Source: Acidobacterium sp.
GTDB lineage: Bacteria > Acidobacteriota > Terriglobia > Terriglobales > Acidobacteriaceae
Direction of reading: 5' to 3'
Length of the DNA: 42,105 bases
Assembly: GCA_003166955.1 (NCBI GenBank)
Contig: PMUI01000124.1
Span: forward strand, 1-42,105
In this document: piece after piece, positions 16,004 to 25,221 of the stretch
Layout of the letters: each line of letters opens with the position of its first letter
Position numbering within the stretch: position 1 is the stretch's first letter
The notes under the pieces: generated by a model
Database searches by the model: none
Told to the model about the DNA's origin: nothing
The model's input: only the letters and a program-made list of their open reading frames with translations
Position numbers and translations under genes: made by a program

Positions 16004-19000
16004 TCAGTGGACGCCGAGGCTGTCGTGCTCGTGGTAATTCGGGTACGCGGGCTTCGGGTAAGTCGGGAGCGGGTGCTCTTTCAGTTGCTCCATGACGTAT
16101 TGGACGGCGCGCTCGAGCTGTGGATCGTGGCCGGCGGCGACGGATTTGGGGTCGTACTCGACCTCGATGTCGGGCGCGATGCCGTGGTTCTCGACTTCAA
16201 ACTGCCCGTGCAGGCCATAGATGGCGGTGCGCGGCGCGGTGATCTGGCCGCCGTCGAGCAGCACTGGATAACCGCCGATGCCGACGAGACCGCCCCAGGT
16301 GCGAACGCCGATGAGCGGGCCGAGTCCGGCTTTGCGGAAGTACCAGGGCATGAGGTCGCCGCCTGAGCCGGCGGACTGATTGATGATCATCGTTTTTGGG
16401 CCGAAGATGGCGCCGGCGGGATCGGTGACGTCTTCGCCCTCGCGGGTTTCATAGCGCGACATGGGAACGCGGCGCAAGGTATCGATGACGTAGTCGGCGA
16501 TCTGGCCGCCCTCGTTGTAGCGCTCGTCGATGATGACGCCTTTCTTCTGGACCTGCGAGAAGAAGTAGCGATTGAAGTTGGTAAATCCGCCGCCCGCGGT
16601 GTTGGGGATGTAGACGTAGGCGACCTGGCTCTGGGTCATCTGGTCGACCTTGCGGCGGTTCGATTCGATGAAGGCGAGGTTGCGAAGGCCGTGTTCTGAG
16701 TCGATGGCGACGACGGTGACATCGCGGGCGCCGGCGCCGTCGGGGTTGGATCCGACGTGCAGAACGACCTGCTTGCCGGCGGTTCCTTCAAAGAAGCTGT
16801 AGATGTTGTCGGTGGCGTGCAGGTCGCGGCCGTTGACGGCGAGGAGATACTCGCCTTCCTTGACATTGACGCCGGGTTGCGTGAGCGGCGCGTGGAGCGC
16901 TGGGTTCCAATTTTCGCCGTTGTAGATGTGGGCGAATTTGTAGCGGTCGTGGTCGACAGAGTAGTCGGCGCCGAGCAGGCCGGTCTTCGGCGAGTTGTCG
17001 GGCTCGCGGGGGCCGCGGATGAACATGTGGCCGATGGTGATTTCGCCGAGCATTTCCTCGAAGAGGTAGTTCAACTCGTCGCGTGAGCCGATGCCGTCGA
17101 GGTAAGGCTCATATCGCTTCTCGACTTTGGCGATGTCGAGGCCGTGGTGGTTGGGGTCGTAGAAGAAGTCGCGCTCGATGCGCCAGGTTTCGTGGTACAT
17201 CTGCCGATACTCGGCGCGGGGATCGACGTTGGCCTGGAGGCTGCCGAGGTTCAGCGTTTTGCCAGGGGTGGTCTTGACTTCGTCGGCGGTGGCGATGAGC
17301 CAGGAGTCACCTTTCTTGTAGAGCATTTTTTCGCCGTTCGCGGAGAGGGTGTAACCGCCGATTCCGGAGAGGACTTCGGTGGTCTCGCGCTTGTCGAGGG
17401 CAAAGCGCCAGAGAGAACGGATCTGCGGACCGCCTTCGTGCGAGGGATTGGCGACGGGACTGCCTTCCGCGATGAAGAGCACGCCTTCCTTGCCTGCCTG
17501 GAGATCGACGTAATTACGCGCCGGGATAGGCAGGGCGAGGATGCGCTGATCGATGCCGTCGAAGTCGACTTTGACGGTGGGCAGTTTCTTCTCGTCTTTT
17601 TTGTCTTTGTCCTTATCTTTGTCCTTGCTGGCGGTGTCGTCCTTCTTGTCCTTATCCTTATCCTTATCCTTTGTTGACTGATCGTCGGTCTTCTTTGTGT
17701 CGTCTGAGGGTTTGGATTCGTCCTTTGCCTTTTCGTCGTCGCTCTCGGGAGGCAGGGGCGAAGGGAGATCTTTGGAAAGCACGACGACATAGACATTGCT
17801 GGAGACGGCGCGATCGAGGCTGGAGAGATCGAAGCCAGCGACGGAGGGGCCGACGTTGGTGCTGGCGGTGAAGTAGATGTACTTGCCGTTGCGGTCGAAG
17901 GCGATGCTGCCGACGTCGCTCATGCCGTCGGTGATCTGGGTGGTCTTCTGCGTGTCGAGGGAGTAGAGGAAGACGGCGTGCATGAAATTGTGAAGGGTCT
18001 TGAGGTAGCCAATCCATTTTCCGTCGGGGGACCAGGTGGCGCTGCCGGCGAACTCGAAGCCTTCGTAGTTTTCGGTGTCGACTTTGACGGGGTGGGGGTT
18101 GTCGACGTCGAGATACCAGAGGTTGAGTTTCTTGTCGGAGTAGAGGATGCGCTTCGAGTCCGGGGACCAGTGGGGCGAGTAGAAGTAGGAGGGCGAGGGG
18201 CCGAGGTCGATGACCTTCGGCGGAGTCACGCCGTTCTGATCGCGGATGAAGAGCTGATATTCGCCGGAGGCGTCGCTGAAGTACGCAATGGATTTGCCGT
18301 CGGTGGACCAGGCTGGATCGCGCTCGGCGGCGTTGGAGGTGTTGGTAAGGTTGCGTGCGTCACCCTTCTCGGCAGGGACGGTGAAGATGTCGCCGTGGGC
18401 CTCAAAGACGGCGCGCTGACCGGTGGGCGAGACGGCGGCGTTGAGGATGGTGTGGGGATCGATGACGGCGAGGCTGGGTTCGAGCGCGGGCAGGTCGCCG
18501 TGAAGGGTGATGTCGACGGGGTGCTGCGTGTTGGTGGCGGTGTCGAAGAGATGGATGCTGCCGAACTGCTCGTAGACGATGCCGCCGGGTCCGGCGCTGG
18601 CGGATTTCAGGTCGAAGCTCTTGTTCTCGACGACCTGCTCGACCTGTTTGGATTTGGTGTCGTAGCTGAAGAGGGTGACGGGGCCGTTGCGGTCAGAGAG
18701 GAAGTAGACTTTGTCGCCGACCCAGAGGGGGTTCGAGTCGTTGGAGTTGTCGCGCGGGACCTTGGTGAGGTCGAGTGAGGCGAGGTCGACGATCCAGACG
18801 GGCTCGGTTTGGCCGCCATGATAGCGCTTCCACGCGGCCTGCCACTGGTTGAATGGCGTGTAGGCGATCAGCTTGCCGTCAGCCGAGAGCGAGCCATTGT
18901 CGACGGAGGGCAGCGGGAATTCGACGGGCAGGCCGGAGCCGTCGGCGTGGATGCGGAAGAGCTTGGCGAAGTCGTTCCAGCTGGTGCGGCCGCTGAGGAA

Positions 19001-19375
19001 GAGGACGTCTTTGCCTTCCGGCGACCAGCCCACGACTTCATCGGCTTCGGGGTGGTATGTGAGGCGATGGGGCACGCCGCCGCTCGCGGGAATGGTGTAG
19101 ACATCGACGTTGCCGCGGATGCGCGCCGAGTAGGCGATGGTTTGGCCATCGGGTGAAAAGTACGGACCACCGATGACCGAGGCCGAGGAGGTGAGGCGGA
19201 CGGCTTCGCCACCGGTGCGGGCCACGACCCAGATGTCGTCGGCGTGGCGGAAGGCGATTTGATCTTTGCTGAGCGATGGGTGCAGCAGCAGGAGCGGTGC
19301 GGCGTGAGAAACGAGGGGCAGAACGAGGAGCGCAAAGAGCACAGCGTACACGTGGCGAAGTGCGGAGCGAGACAC
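16004..19375 (-). CDS. Secreted Tricorn-type S41 serine protease with Lys/Asp-rich linker
   Basis: A 1,123-residue protein with a signal peptide (residues 1-25). Residues ~28-535 are WD40/TolB-like beta-propeller repeats (PYFSPDGQTIAYSA, PHWSPDSKRILYSD, ATWSPDGKWIGYL). About 780-1075 is the S41 core with PDZ. Candidate catalytic residues by Tricorn analogy are H783 (EITIGHMF), S1004 (AGSGGD) and E1062 (VENHG). It should degrade oligopeptides, here exported rather than cytosolic as in the archaeal founder. Between propeller and protease (about 540-597) is a strongly biased Lys-Asp linker of KDKDKD type. The GTG at 19375 has GGAGG four bases upstream. Family length fits (about 1,050-1,100). Confidence 0.9.
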   Translation of the reverse strand: MSRSALRHVYAVLFALLVLPLVSHAAPLLLLHPSLSKDQIAFRHADDIWVVARTGGEAVRLTSSASVIGGPYFSPDGQTIAYSARIRGNVDVYTIPASGGVPHRLTYHPEADEVVGWSPEGKDVLFLSGRTSWNDFAKLFRIHADGSGLPVEFPLPSVDNGSLSADGKLIAYTPFNQWQAAWKRYHGGQTEPVWIVDLASLDLTKVPRDNSNDSNPLWVGDKVYFLSDRNGPVTLFSYDTKSKQVEQVVENKSFDLKSASAGPGGIVYEQFGSIHLFDTATNTQHPVDITLHGDLPALEPSLAVIDPHTILNAAVSPTGQRAVFEAHGDIFTVPAEKGDARNLTNTSNAAERDPAWSTDGKSIAYFSDASGEYQLFIRDQNGVTPPKVIDLGPSPSYFYSPHWSPDSKRILYSDKKLNLWYLDVDNPHPVKVDTENYEGFEFAGSATWSPDGKWIGYLKTLHNFMHAVFLYSLDTQKTTQITDGMSDVGSIAFDRNGKYIYFTASTNVGPSVAGFDLSSLDRAVSSNVYVVVLSKDLPSPLPPESDDEKAKDESKPSDDTKKTDDQSTKDKDKDKDKKDDTASKDKDKDKDKKDEKKLPTVKVDFDGIDQRILALPIPARNYVDLQAGKEGVLFIAEGSPVANPSHEGGPQIRSLWRFALDKRETTEVLSGIGGYTLSANGEKMLYKKGDSWLIATADEVKTTPGKTLNLGSLQANVDPRAEYRQMYHETWRIERDFFYDPNHHGLDIAKVEKRYEPYLDGIGSRDELNYLFEEMLGEITIGHMFIRGPREPDNSPKTGLLGADYSVDHDRYKFAHIYNGENWNPALHAPLTQPGVNVKEGEYLLAVNGRDLHATDNIYSFFEGTAGKQVVLHVGSNPDGAGARDVTVVAIDSEHGLRNLAFIESNRRKVDQMTQSQVAYVYIPNTAGGGFTNFNRYFFSQVQKKGVIIDERYNEGGQIADYVIDTLRRVPMSRYETREGEDVTDPAGAIFGPKTMIINQSAGSGGDLMPWYFRKAGLGPLIGVRTWGGLVGIGGYPVLLDGGQITAPRTAIYGLHGQFEVENHGIAPDIEVEYDPKSVAAGHDPQLERAVQYVMEQLKEHPLPTYPKPAYPNYHEHDSLGVH

Positions 19376-19554
19376 GGAACCTCCAGCTGGCAGAAATGGT
19401 GAAGGGCAAGTGTACAGGGGTTGTTACGGGTGCGCTATGCGTTTGGGATGGGCGTGGGGTGCGGGGATTCAGGTCGCCGTTCGGCTCGCCGTCTTGACGT
19501 CGACTCACTCAGGCCAGGCTTTCGATTCGCTCGCGCGGAAGCGCGCGAACTCGC

Positions 19555-20481
19555 TCAGGATGACGCGCGCGGGTCGCGGAGGCGGAAGCGATTGGCGCGG
19601 TCGAACTCGTCGCGGAGCTCGGGGGTTTTGAGATTTTCGCGGATGTGAGCGAGGCGCTGCTCCAGAGCTTCGAGGGAGCGGGCGATGGCGTCGGAGTTGG
19701 TGTGGGCGATGTCGCGCCACATGGAGAAAGGGCTGGCCCCGAGGCGCGTCATCTCGCGGAGGGCGCGCCCCCCGATGGGGAGCAGATCGGCGTTGGCGGC
19801 GAATTCGTCTTCGAGGAGCGCGCACATGGCGGTGGAGACCATTTGCGGAAGGTGGCTGATCCAGGCGCAGAGGATGTCGTGGCGGGCGGGGTCGATGGAG
19901 AGGATGCGGGCGCCGAGGTGCGCGACCCAGGTTTGCCACTCGGAGGCGGGGAGCCGCGCGCGCGGCGACATCACAAAAGTGGGTTCCTCCTCTTCCGCAT
20001 CGCCGAGCGAAGCGCCGGGTTGGAATGACAAGTTTGTGAAAAGCCAGGCTGCGCCGTCGAAGAGTGCGCCGTCGGCGTTTTCGGCGCCACTGACTTCCTT
20101 TCCTGCCATGGGATGACCGGGGAGGAAGCCAGGCTGGCCGGGCGCGTTGTATTTGTCACGAGCACGGGCACAAATTGCGCCCTTGACGCTGCCGACGTCG
20201 GTGACGAGTTGGTCTTCTCGCAGAATGGGGGCGAGGCGGTCGAGCCATTCAAGAATGGTGAACACCGGGCCACCGAGAAGGATGACGTTGGCCTCCGTGG
20301 CGGCGGCGAGCGGGTCGTCGGCGATGACGGTGATGGCTTCGCGGCGAAGCGCGATGTGGAGCTGATCGGGGTTGGGGTCCCAGCCTGCGATGGAGCCCTC
20401 GAATCCATGCGCGCGCATCGCGAGACCGACGGAGGATCCGATGAGGCCGGTGCCGAGGACGGCGATGCGCTCGATTGCCAT
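19555..20481 (-). CDS. tyrA: Prephenate dehydrogenase TyrA
   Basis: A 308-residue NAD-dependent enzyme that converts prephenate to 4-hydroxyphenylpyruvate in tyrosine synthesis. The Rossmann motif is VLGTGLIGSSVG at residues 8-19. TDVGSVKG, GHPMAGKEVSGAENAD and the helical C-terminal half (ISHLPQMVSTAMCALL, GGRALREMTRLGASPFSMWRDIAHTN) complete the TyrA pattern. It starts two bases after the stop of the DAHP synthase gene, so the two are coupled in one transcript with chorismate mutase. No ACT domain follows the core, so feedback control may act elsewhere, for example through the upstream DAHP synthase. Confidence 0.93.
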   Translation of the reverse strand: MAIERIAVLGTGLIGSSVGLAMRAHGFEGSIAGWDPNPDQLHIALRREAITVIADDPLAAATEANVILLGGPVFTILEWLDRLAPILREDQLVTDVGSVKGAICARARDKYNAPGQPGFLPGHPMAGKEVSGAENADGALFDGAAWLFTNLSFQPGASLGDAEEEEPTFVMSPRARLPASEWQTWVAHLGARILSIDPARHDILCAWISHLPQMVSTAMCALLEDEFAANADLLPIGGRALREMTRLGASPFSMWRDIAHTNSDAIARSLEALEQRLAHIRENLKTPELRDEFDRANRFRLRDPRASS

Positions 20482-20483
20482 AT

Positions 20484-21500
20484 TTAGATGGTGCGGCCGA
20501 CGGCGGGCGCGATGATGCGAAGTGTATCCATGAGGGTTACAAATTGATCGGGGAAGAGCGACTGCGCGCCGTCGGAGAGCGCTTTGTCGGGGTTGGGGTG
20601 AACTTCGATGAGCAGGCCGTCGCCGCCTGCGGCGATGGTGGCGCGCGCCATGGCGGGAACCTTGTCGCGACGGCCGGTGGCGTGCGAGGGATCTCCGACG
20701 ATGGGCAGGTGCGAGAGCTTTTTGACAACGGGGATGGCGGAGATATCCATGGTGTTGCGCGTGTAGGTTTCGAAGGTGCGGATGCCGCGCTCGCAGAGGA
20801 TGACGTCGTAGTTGCCTCCGGCGAGTAGGTATTCGGCGGAGAGGAGCAGTTCTTCGATGGTGGCGGCGATGCCGCGCTTGAGGAGCACGGGGCGGCGGAC
20901 TTCGCCGAGTTCGCGGATCAGATTGAAGTTCTGCATGTTGCGCGCGCCGACCTGGAAGAGGTCGACGTAGGGCATCATCTGCTCGATCTGGGAGATTTCC
21001 ATGACCTCGCTGACGATGAGGAGGCCGTGCGCGTCGCCTGCTTCGCGGAGGAGCTTGAGAGCATCGAGGCCGAGGCCCTGGAAGGAGTAAGGCGAGCTGC
21101 GGGGCTTGAAGGCTCCGCCGCGGAGGAATTTTGCGCCAGCATCTTTGACGATTTTTGCGCAGGCGAAGATCTGCTCGCGGCTTTCGACCGAGCAGGGGCC
21201 GGCCATGACAACGACTTCATCGCCGCCGATGCTGGCGCCGTTGGGAAAGCGGACGATGGTGCCTTCGGGGCGGAAGCTGCGTCCGGCGAGCTTGTACGGC
21301 GAGGAGATGCGGATGACTTCGGCGACGCCGGCGAGGACTTCAAATTCCTTGTGGTCGAAGACGGCGGGCGTGCCGACGCCGGCGAGGATGGTTTGCACGG
21401 TGCCGGTGGTGCGGTGGACGTTGAAGCCGATTTCCATCATGCGCTCGACGACGTCCTGGATTTCTTCTTCCGTCGCGCGGTCCTGCATGGCAACAATCAT
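20484..21500 (-). CDS. aroF: 3-deoxy-7-phosphoheptulonate synthase (DAHP synthase, AroF type)
   Basis: A 338-residue enzyme catalysing the first step of the shikimate pathway. It is the 'type I beta' form: a ~70-residue ferredoxin-like N-terminal regulatory domain (MIVAMQDRATEEEIQDVVERMMEIGF...) joined to the KDO8P/DAHP synthase barrel. Barrel motifs are MAGPCSVES, FLRGGAFKPRSSPYSFQG, LKRG, ILCERGIRTFE and VGDPSHATGRR, with phosphate- and metal-binding residues. The N-terminal domain usually mediates feedback inhibition by Tyr or Phe. Its start overlaps the chorismate mutase stop by four bases (ATGA), and it is followed after two bases by tyrA. This tight trio sends carbon toward prephenate and tyrosine. 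Confidence 0.94.
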   Translation of the reverse strand: MIVAMQDRATEEEIQDVVERMMEIGFNVHRTTGTVQTILAGVGTPAVFDHKEFEVLAGVAEVIRISSPYKLAGRSFRPEGTIVRFPNGASIGGDEVVVMAGPCSVESREQIFACAKIVKDAGAKFLRGGAFKPRSSPYSFQGLGLDALKLLREAGDAHGLLIVSEVMEISQIEQMMPYVDLFQVGARNMQNFNLIRELGEVRRPVLLKRGIAATIEELLLSAEYLLAGGNYDVILCERGIRTFETYTRNTMDISAIPVVKKLSHLPIVGDPSHATGRRDKVPAMARATIAAGGDGLLIEVHPNPDKALSDGAQSLFPDQFVTLMDTLRIIAPAVGRTI

Positions 21501-21820
21501 TTGTTTTTTCCTGTCGGGTTCAGGTGCGCGGCGTTTGCGGGAGTGCCGGGGCGGGAGGCGAGTTCGTTGCGCTGGAGGGCACGCATGACGTCGACGATGC
21601 GCTCGTAGATGTGGACGAGCTCGCTGTCCGGCAGGGGCCCTGGATTATGGGTGCGGACATTTTCGAAGATGACGCGCTCGCGGTTGGGTTCGTAGACGGG
21701 CAGATCGGTGGCGCGCTTGAGGCGGCCGATTTCCTGCGCGGCCGCGGCACGCTCACTGATGAGGGCCACGAGTTGCCGGTCGAGTTCGTCGATCTTGCGT
21801 CGCAGGGTATCGATGTCCAT
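21497..21820 (-). CDS. Chorismate mutase (AroQ class)
   Basis: A 107-residue all-helical chorismate mutase that turns chorismate into prephenate. The pattern IDTLRRKIDELDRQLVALISERAAAAQEIGRLK is the long first helix. ERVIFENVRTHNPGPLPDSELVHIYERIVDVMRALQ covers the remaining helices and their active-site residues. The ATG at 21820 is preferred over the extension to 21865, since the core begins right after it and AGGGA lies five bases upstream. It is the first gene of the coupled cluster with DAHP synthase and tyrA. In several bacteria this enzyme binds the neighbouring type of DAHP synthase, which would fit the gene order. Confidence 0.93.
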   Translation of the reverse strand: MDIDTLRRKIDELDRQLVALISERAAAAQEIGRLKRATDLPVYEPNRERVIFENVRTHNPGPLPDSELVHIYERIVDVMRALQRNELASRPGTPANAAHLNPTGKNK

Positions 21821-22312
21821 GGTGTTCCCTGATCCCCGGGCGACGGGGCGTGGGTAAATCCGCAAAAAGCTATCGTACGGGATTCCGGCGGGATCAGAGA
21901 TATTGTGGCCTCTGCGGGTTCGTGCAGCGTCGCCGCTTGCCGATGGTCGCGTCGACTTCAGGGAACCTCTGATTGAATGGCGAACACGCCTCAGGGGCTA
22001 AAGCCCGGACGATTTGGCTGGCTGTACGGCACGGCTGAACAGCTTGCGGAAAAAGTCCTGCGAGGCAAAGCAATCATCCCTCAGCGGCTAAAGCCGGACT
22101 GATTTTACAGCTCTTACAGCACAGCTGAAGCTGTGCCCCTTCAAAGCTGGCGAGTATTTCCGCAAGCTGCGAAGCCGTGCCCAAAATGGAACGGGAAGAG
22201 TACTTTCGGGTGAAGCGAGAATCGATTCGTATGGACATTCGGGTGGTCGGGGAGTCTGCTTCTTGCTATGGTGTGAACCTGGCCCTCGTGCGTTTTGGGG
22301 GTGAGGGTTTTT

Positions 22313-22590
22313 CCCGACGCTGTGAGGTCGGGTCTTTGCGTGGCGGTGAGCTCACGCAGAAGATCCTGGCGGCTGACGGTGATCTCCATAGTCGCTCCCT
22401 GAACGGCTTTTTCGTCTTCGACAGCCGGCATGATGGCTTCCCCCGATTCGATTGGACTCACTGGTGGTGAGGGTTTATTTCGGACGCTGCGAGGTCGGGC
22501 CTGGCCTTCGCTGCGTTTTGGGGGCGAGGTTTTTTTCCCGACGCTGCGAGGTCGGGCCTGGCCTTCGCTGCGTTTGGGGGTGGGGCTTTT
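22313..22590. repeat. CCCGAC/GTCGGG hairpin repeats, including a 57-bp tandem duplication
   Basis: The unit CCCGAC-GCTGYGAG-GTCGGG occurs at 22313-22332 and 22537-22556, with a version altered in the left arm at about 22480-22499. The last two sit in a direct tandem repeat of period 57 that begins GACGCTGCGAGGTCGGGCC at 22483 and 22540; each unit ends in G-rich then T-rich sequence. The first copy is also preceded by a similar G/T-rich stretch, so the same module is present three times. Confidence 0.7.
22336..22460 (-). pseudogene. Fragment of the dnaN 5' end (leader plus first ~18 codons)
   Basis: On the minus strand the ATG at 22389 is preceded by GGGAG at a normal ribosome-site distance and begins MEITVSRQDLLRELTATQ. 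That closely resembles how the DNA polymerase III beta clamp starts in acidobacteria, as I recall it. The likeness stops after residue 18, where the sequence enters a hairpin repeat. About 70 bases upstream also look like native leader. It lies between two copies of the CCCGAC/GTCGGG repeat. No sign of the remaining ~350 codons is present, so this is a relic or a duplicated 5' piece, not a gene. Confidence 0.5.
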
Positions 22591-22680
22591 TTTTGCACGC
22601 AAGGAGGCCGTACCTTCAAATCTGCCGGGCATTTCCTGGCAAGCTGTAGACTCGTGCCCTTACACAAAAGCGGCGTGACC

Positions 22681-22945
22681 AGGGTGTATCGACCTATAGG
22701 AACGGACAGCGTTGCGAGGGAGAATCCGGCCAGAAGCAGCAGGCCAAAGGGTTGTAGCAGGTTCACCGGCAGGGCGACTATGAAGTCTGGCCGGATTTTG
22801 GTTGCAACCCTTCGGGACGGGGCCATTTTTCCCCGGCTCTTCGACCTTCGCCGCTAAGAGACGCCCGGTATCCGTCGCTCCTCTTTCCTCGATCCGAGAA
22901 AAAATGGCTCCCGTCGCTGCCCATCCCTATATGTCGATACACCCT
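22681..22945. mobile_element. MITE-like element with nested inverted repeats
   Basis: The outer ends, 22681-22711 and 22915-22945, are inverted repeats matching at 27 of 31 positions by eye (AGGGTGTATCGAC-x-TATAGG...). Inside are a perfect 12-bp pair AATCCGGCCAGA/TCTGGCCGGATT (22723-22734 and 22786-22797) and a pair AAGGGTTGYA (about 22747 and 22803). The ~265-base span encodes no transposase; open frames through it look accidental. Size and structure fit a non-autonomous mobile element or a family of large structured repeats. Confidence 0.5.
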
Positions 22946-23213
22946 AGGTCTCCAAAGTTTATTGAATAATTCGTTGCATCGAAGTGTTCGAAGAACGGCC
23001 CTCAGGGGCTGAAGCCCATTTGAATTTGCGCCATTTACGGCACGACTGAAGTCGTGCCCTGACACAAAACCAAAGAACAATTCTCTAACGAACTTCAGAG
23101 ACACGACACTAGGTATTTCTCCGCAAGCTGTGAAGCCGCGCCCCTTCAGGACCGAGACCTGGTCAGAGGCTCCTTCGATCCGAGCTTCGGACTGCACCTT
23201 CTCTGAAAGTGCT

Positions 23214-24005
23214 TCAACGGGCCGGCACGGCGGGTTCTTTGATTGCGCCACGCAGACCCTGGATAAATCGGGCGATGGAGCTGGCGGCGTGTTTGGGGCC
23301 TGCCTGTTCGATGGTGGCAACGAGAGCGCTGCCGATGACGGCGGCATCGGCAAATTCGCCGACTGCGGCGAATTGCTCGGGGCTGGAGATGCCGAAGCCG
23401 ACAGCGATGGGAAGTTTTGTGAAGCGGCGGAGACGGCGGACGAGCTGCTCGGCATCGGAGGTGAGGGATTTCTGTGCTCCGGTGATGCCGGTGCGTGAGA
23501 TGGCGTAGACGAAGCCCTGGGACGCCGCAGCGATGCGCTCGAGTCGGTCGTCGGGGCTGGTGGGCGCAGCGAGGAAGATGGGCGCGAGGTGATGGCGACG
23601 CGCTGCCGCGAGGTATTCGACGGCTTCTTCGACGATCATGTCGGTGATGAGGACGCCATCGATACCGGCCTGCTCGGCGGCGTCGCAGAAATTCTCAAGG
23701 CCGAAGCGGAGGACGGGATTGTAGTAGGTGAAGATGACGAGGCCGACGGCGGGGCGCTCCGTACGCAGCGTGGCGGCGAGGGCAAGGACGTCGTGGAGGC
23801 GGGTTCCGTTTTTGACGGCGCGCTCGCTGGCGCGCTGGATGACGGGACCGTCGGCGAGCGGGTCACTGAACGGGACGCCGAGCTCGAGGACGTCCGCGCC
23901 CGCGTCAATGGCGGCGATCGCGATGTTATGCGTGGTGGCGAGGTCGGGGTCGCCGACGGTGATGTAGGCGACGAGGCCGGGCTTTGCGGAAAATTGTAAC
24001 GGCAT
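23214..24005 (-). CDS. trpA: Tryptophan synthase alpha subunit
   Basis: A 263-residue TIM barrel that releases indole from indole-3-glycerol phosphate and passes it to the beta subunit. The catalytic pair is E41 (DVLELGVPFSDP) and D52 (LADGPVIQ). IFTYYNPVLRFG, GVLITDMIVEE, FLAAPTSPDDRL, YAISRTGITGAQ and VGFGISSPEQ are the family's conserved loops, with the phosphate site in the last two. Last gene of trpCFBA; seven bases separate it from trpB. Downstream is the long repeat cluster. Confidence 0.96.
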   Translation of the reverse strand: MPLQFSAKPGLVAYITVGDPDLATTHNIAIAAIDAGADVLELGVPFSDPLADGPVIQRASERAVKNGTRLHDVLALAATLRTERPAVGLVIFTYYNPVLRFGLENFCDAAEQAGIDGVLITDMIVEEAVEYLAAARRHHLAPIFLAAPTSPDDRLERIAAASQGFVYAISRTGITGAQKSLTSDAEQLVRRLRRFTKLPIAVGFGISSPEQFAAVGEFADAAVIGSALVATIEQAGPKHAASSIARFIQGLRGAIKEPAVPAR

Positions 24006-24012
24006 CGCTTCC

Positions 24013-25212
24013 TTAATTTCCGAGGTGCAGCTCGCGGGTGAGGATGCCCATGTCTTTGTCGCCGCGGCCGGAGACGTTCACGATGAGGATGTCGCGGGGC
24101 GAGAGTGCAGGCGCAAGGCGAATGCATTCGGCGACGGCGTGCGCGCTTTCGAGCGCGGGGATGATGCCCTCGGTGCGGGCGAGGCGGAGGGTCGCTTCGA
24201 GGGCTTCGGCGTCGCTGGCGGAGGTGTACTCGGCGCGGCCGGAATCGTGGAGCGCGGCGTGTTCCGGGCCGATGGAGGCGTAGTCGAGTCCGGCGGAGAC
24301 GGAGTGGGTGAGGGCGATTTGGCCGTTGTCGTCCTGCAAAACGTAGGAGTAAGTGCCCTGGAGAACGCCGGGCGATCCGCCTGAGAAGCGGGCGGCGTGT
24401 TCGCCGAGTTGTGAACCGCGGCCGCCGGCTTCGACGCCGATGAGGCGGACTTCTTTGTCGGGAATGAATTCGTAGAATGCGCCGATGGCGTTGGAGCCAC
24501 CACCGACGCAGGCGATGATCGCGGTGGGCAGGCGATTTTCTTTTTCGAGGATTTGCGCGCGGGCTTCGCGACTGATGACGCGGTGGAAGTCGCGAACCAT
24601 GGTTGGGTAGGGATGCGCGCCGAGAACGCTGCCGAGAAGGTAGTGCGTGGTGCGGACGTTGGTGACCCAGTCGCGCATGGCTTCGTTGATCGCGTCCTTG
24701 AGAGTGCGCGAGCCGGAGGAGACGCCGCGGACTTCCGCGCCGAGCATCTTCATGCGGTAGACGTTGAGCTCCTGGCGGCGCATGTCCTCTTCGCCCATGT
24801 AGACGACACAGTCGAGGCCGAAAAGCGCGCAGACGGTGGCGGAGGCGACGCCGTGCTGGCCCGCGCCGGTTTCCGCGATGATGCGCTTTTTGCCCATGCG
24901 GACAGCGAGGAGCGCCTGGCCGAGGCAGTTGTTGATCTTGTGCGCGCCGGTGTGAAGGAGGTCTTCGCGCTTGAGATAGATCTTCGCGCCGCCGAGAGCT
25001 TCGGTGAGGCGCGAGGCGAAGTAGAGGGGCGTGGGGCGGCCGGCGTAGTCGCGCAGCAGCGAGTCGAGCTTCAGGTGGAAGTCGGGATCGGCCTGGGCTT
25101 CGGCGTACGCGTGCTCCAGTTCGTCGAGTGCGGCGACGAGGGTCTCGGGGACATAGCGCCCACCGTAGGGGCCGAAGCGTCCGGCGAGGCGATTTGCAGT
25201 TGCGGCTGCCAT
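24013..25212 (-). CDS. trpB: Tryptophan synthase beta subunit
   Basis: A 399-residue PLP enzyme that condenses indole and serine to tryptophan. The PLP lysine is K92 in [22 protein letters not shown] is the conserved N-terminus, [13 protein letters not shown] the substrate loop, and [13 protein letters not shown] the phosphate-binding glycine loop. [16 protein letters not shown] is the region near the active-site entrance. Length is standard. It starts nine bases after trpF and partners with TrpA encoded just downstream. Confidence 0.97.
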   Translation of the reverse strand: MAAATANRLAGRFGPYGGRYVPETLVAALDELEHAYAEAQADPDFHLKLDSLLRDYAGRPTPLYFASRLTEALGGAKIYLKREDLLHTGAHKINNCLGQALLAVRMGKKRIIAETGAGQHGVASATVCALFGLDCVVYMGEEDMRRQELNVYRMKMLGAEVRGVSSGSRTLKDAINEAMRDWVTNVRTTHYLLGSVLGAHPYPTMVRDFHRVISREARAQILEKENRLPTAIIACVGGGSNAIGAFYEFIPDKEVRLIGVEAGGRGSQLGEHAARFSGGSPGVLQGTYSYVLQDDNGQIALTHSVSAGLDYASIGPEHAALHDSGRAEYTSASDAEALEATLRLARTEGIIPALESAHAVAECIRLAPALSPRDILIVNVSGRGDKDMGILTRELHLGN

Positions 25213-25221
25213 AACTCCACC

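Larger units (their letters stand above)
21866..23213. repeat. 1.35-kb repeat cluster between the chorismate and trp operons
   Basis: No intact gene is supported. From left to right: the GGCTAAAGCC palindromic unit (about 21987-22040 and 22077-22146); the GAACAGCTTGCGGAAAAA element (about 22037-22055, with inverted copies near 22156-22170 and 23115-23131); the long dispersed repeat (about 22181-22283); the CCCGAC...GTCGGG hairpin repeats with a dnaN-like fragment between them (22313-22556); a MITE-like nested inverted repeat (22681-22945); and another palindromic unit with CACGACTGAAGTCGTG (about 22998-23068). Several open frames over 100 codons cross this area but are translations of repeats. 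Confidence 0.65.

Noticed and set aside
22483-22596. Possible CRISPR array
   Set aside because: There are only two tandem copies with period 57 plus related single copies; repeat and spacer lengths do not fit and no cas gene is nearby.
22141-23455. Open frames of 120-225 codons on the minus strand in the repeat cluster
   Set aside because: They run across hairpin repeats, the dnaN fragment and the MITE-like element, contain repeat translations, and lack domain or ribosome-site support.
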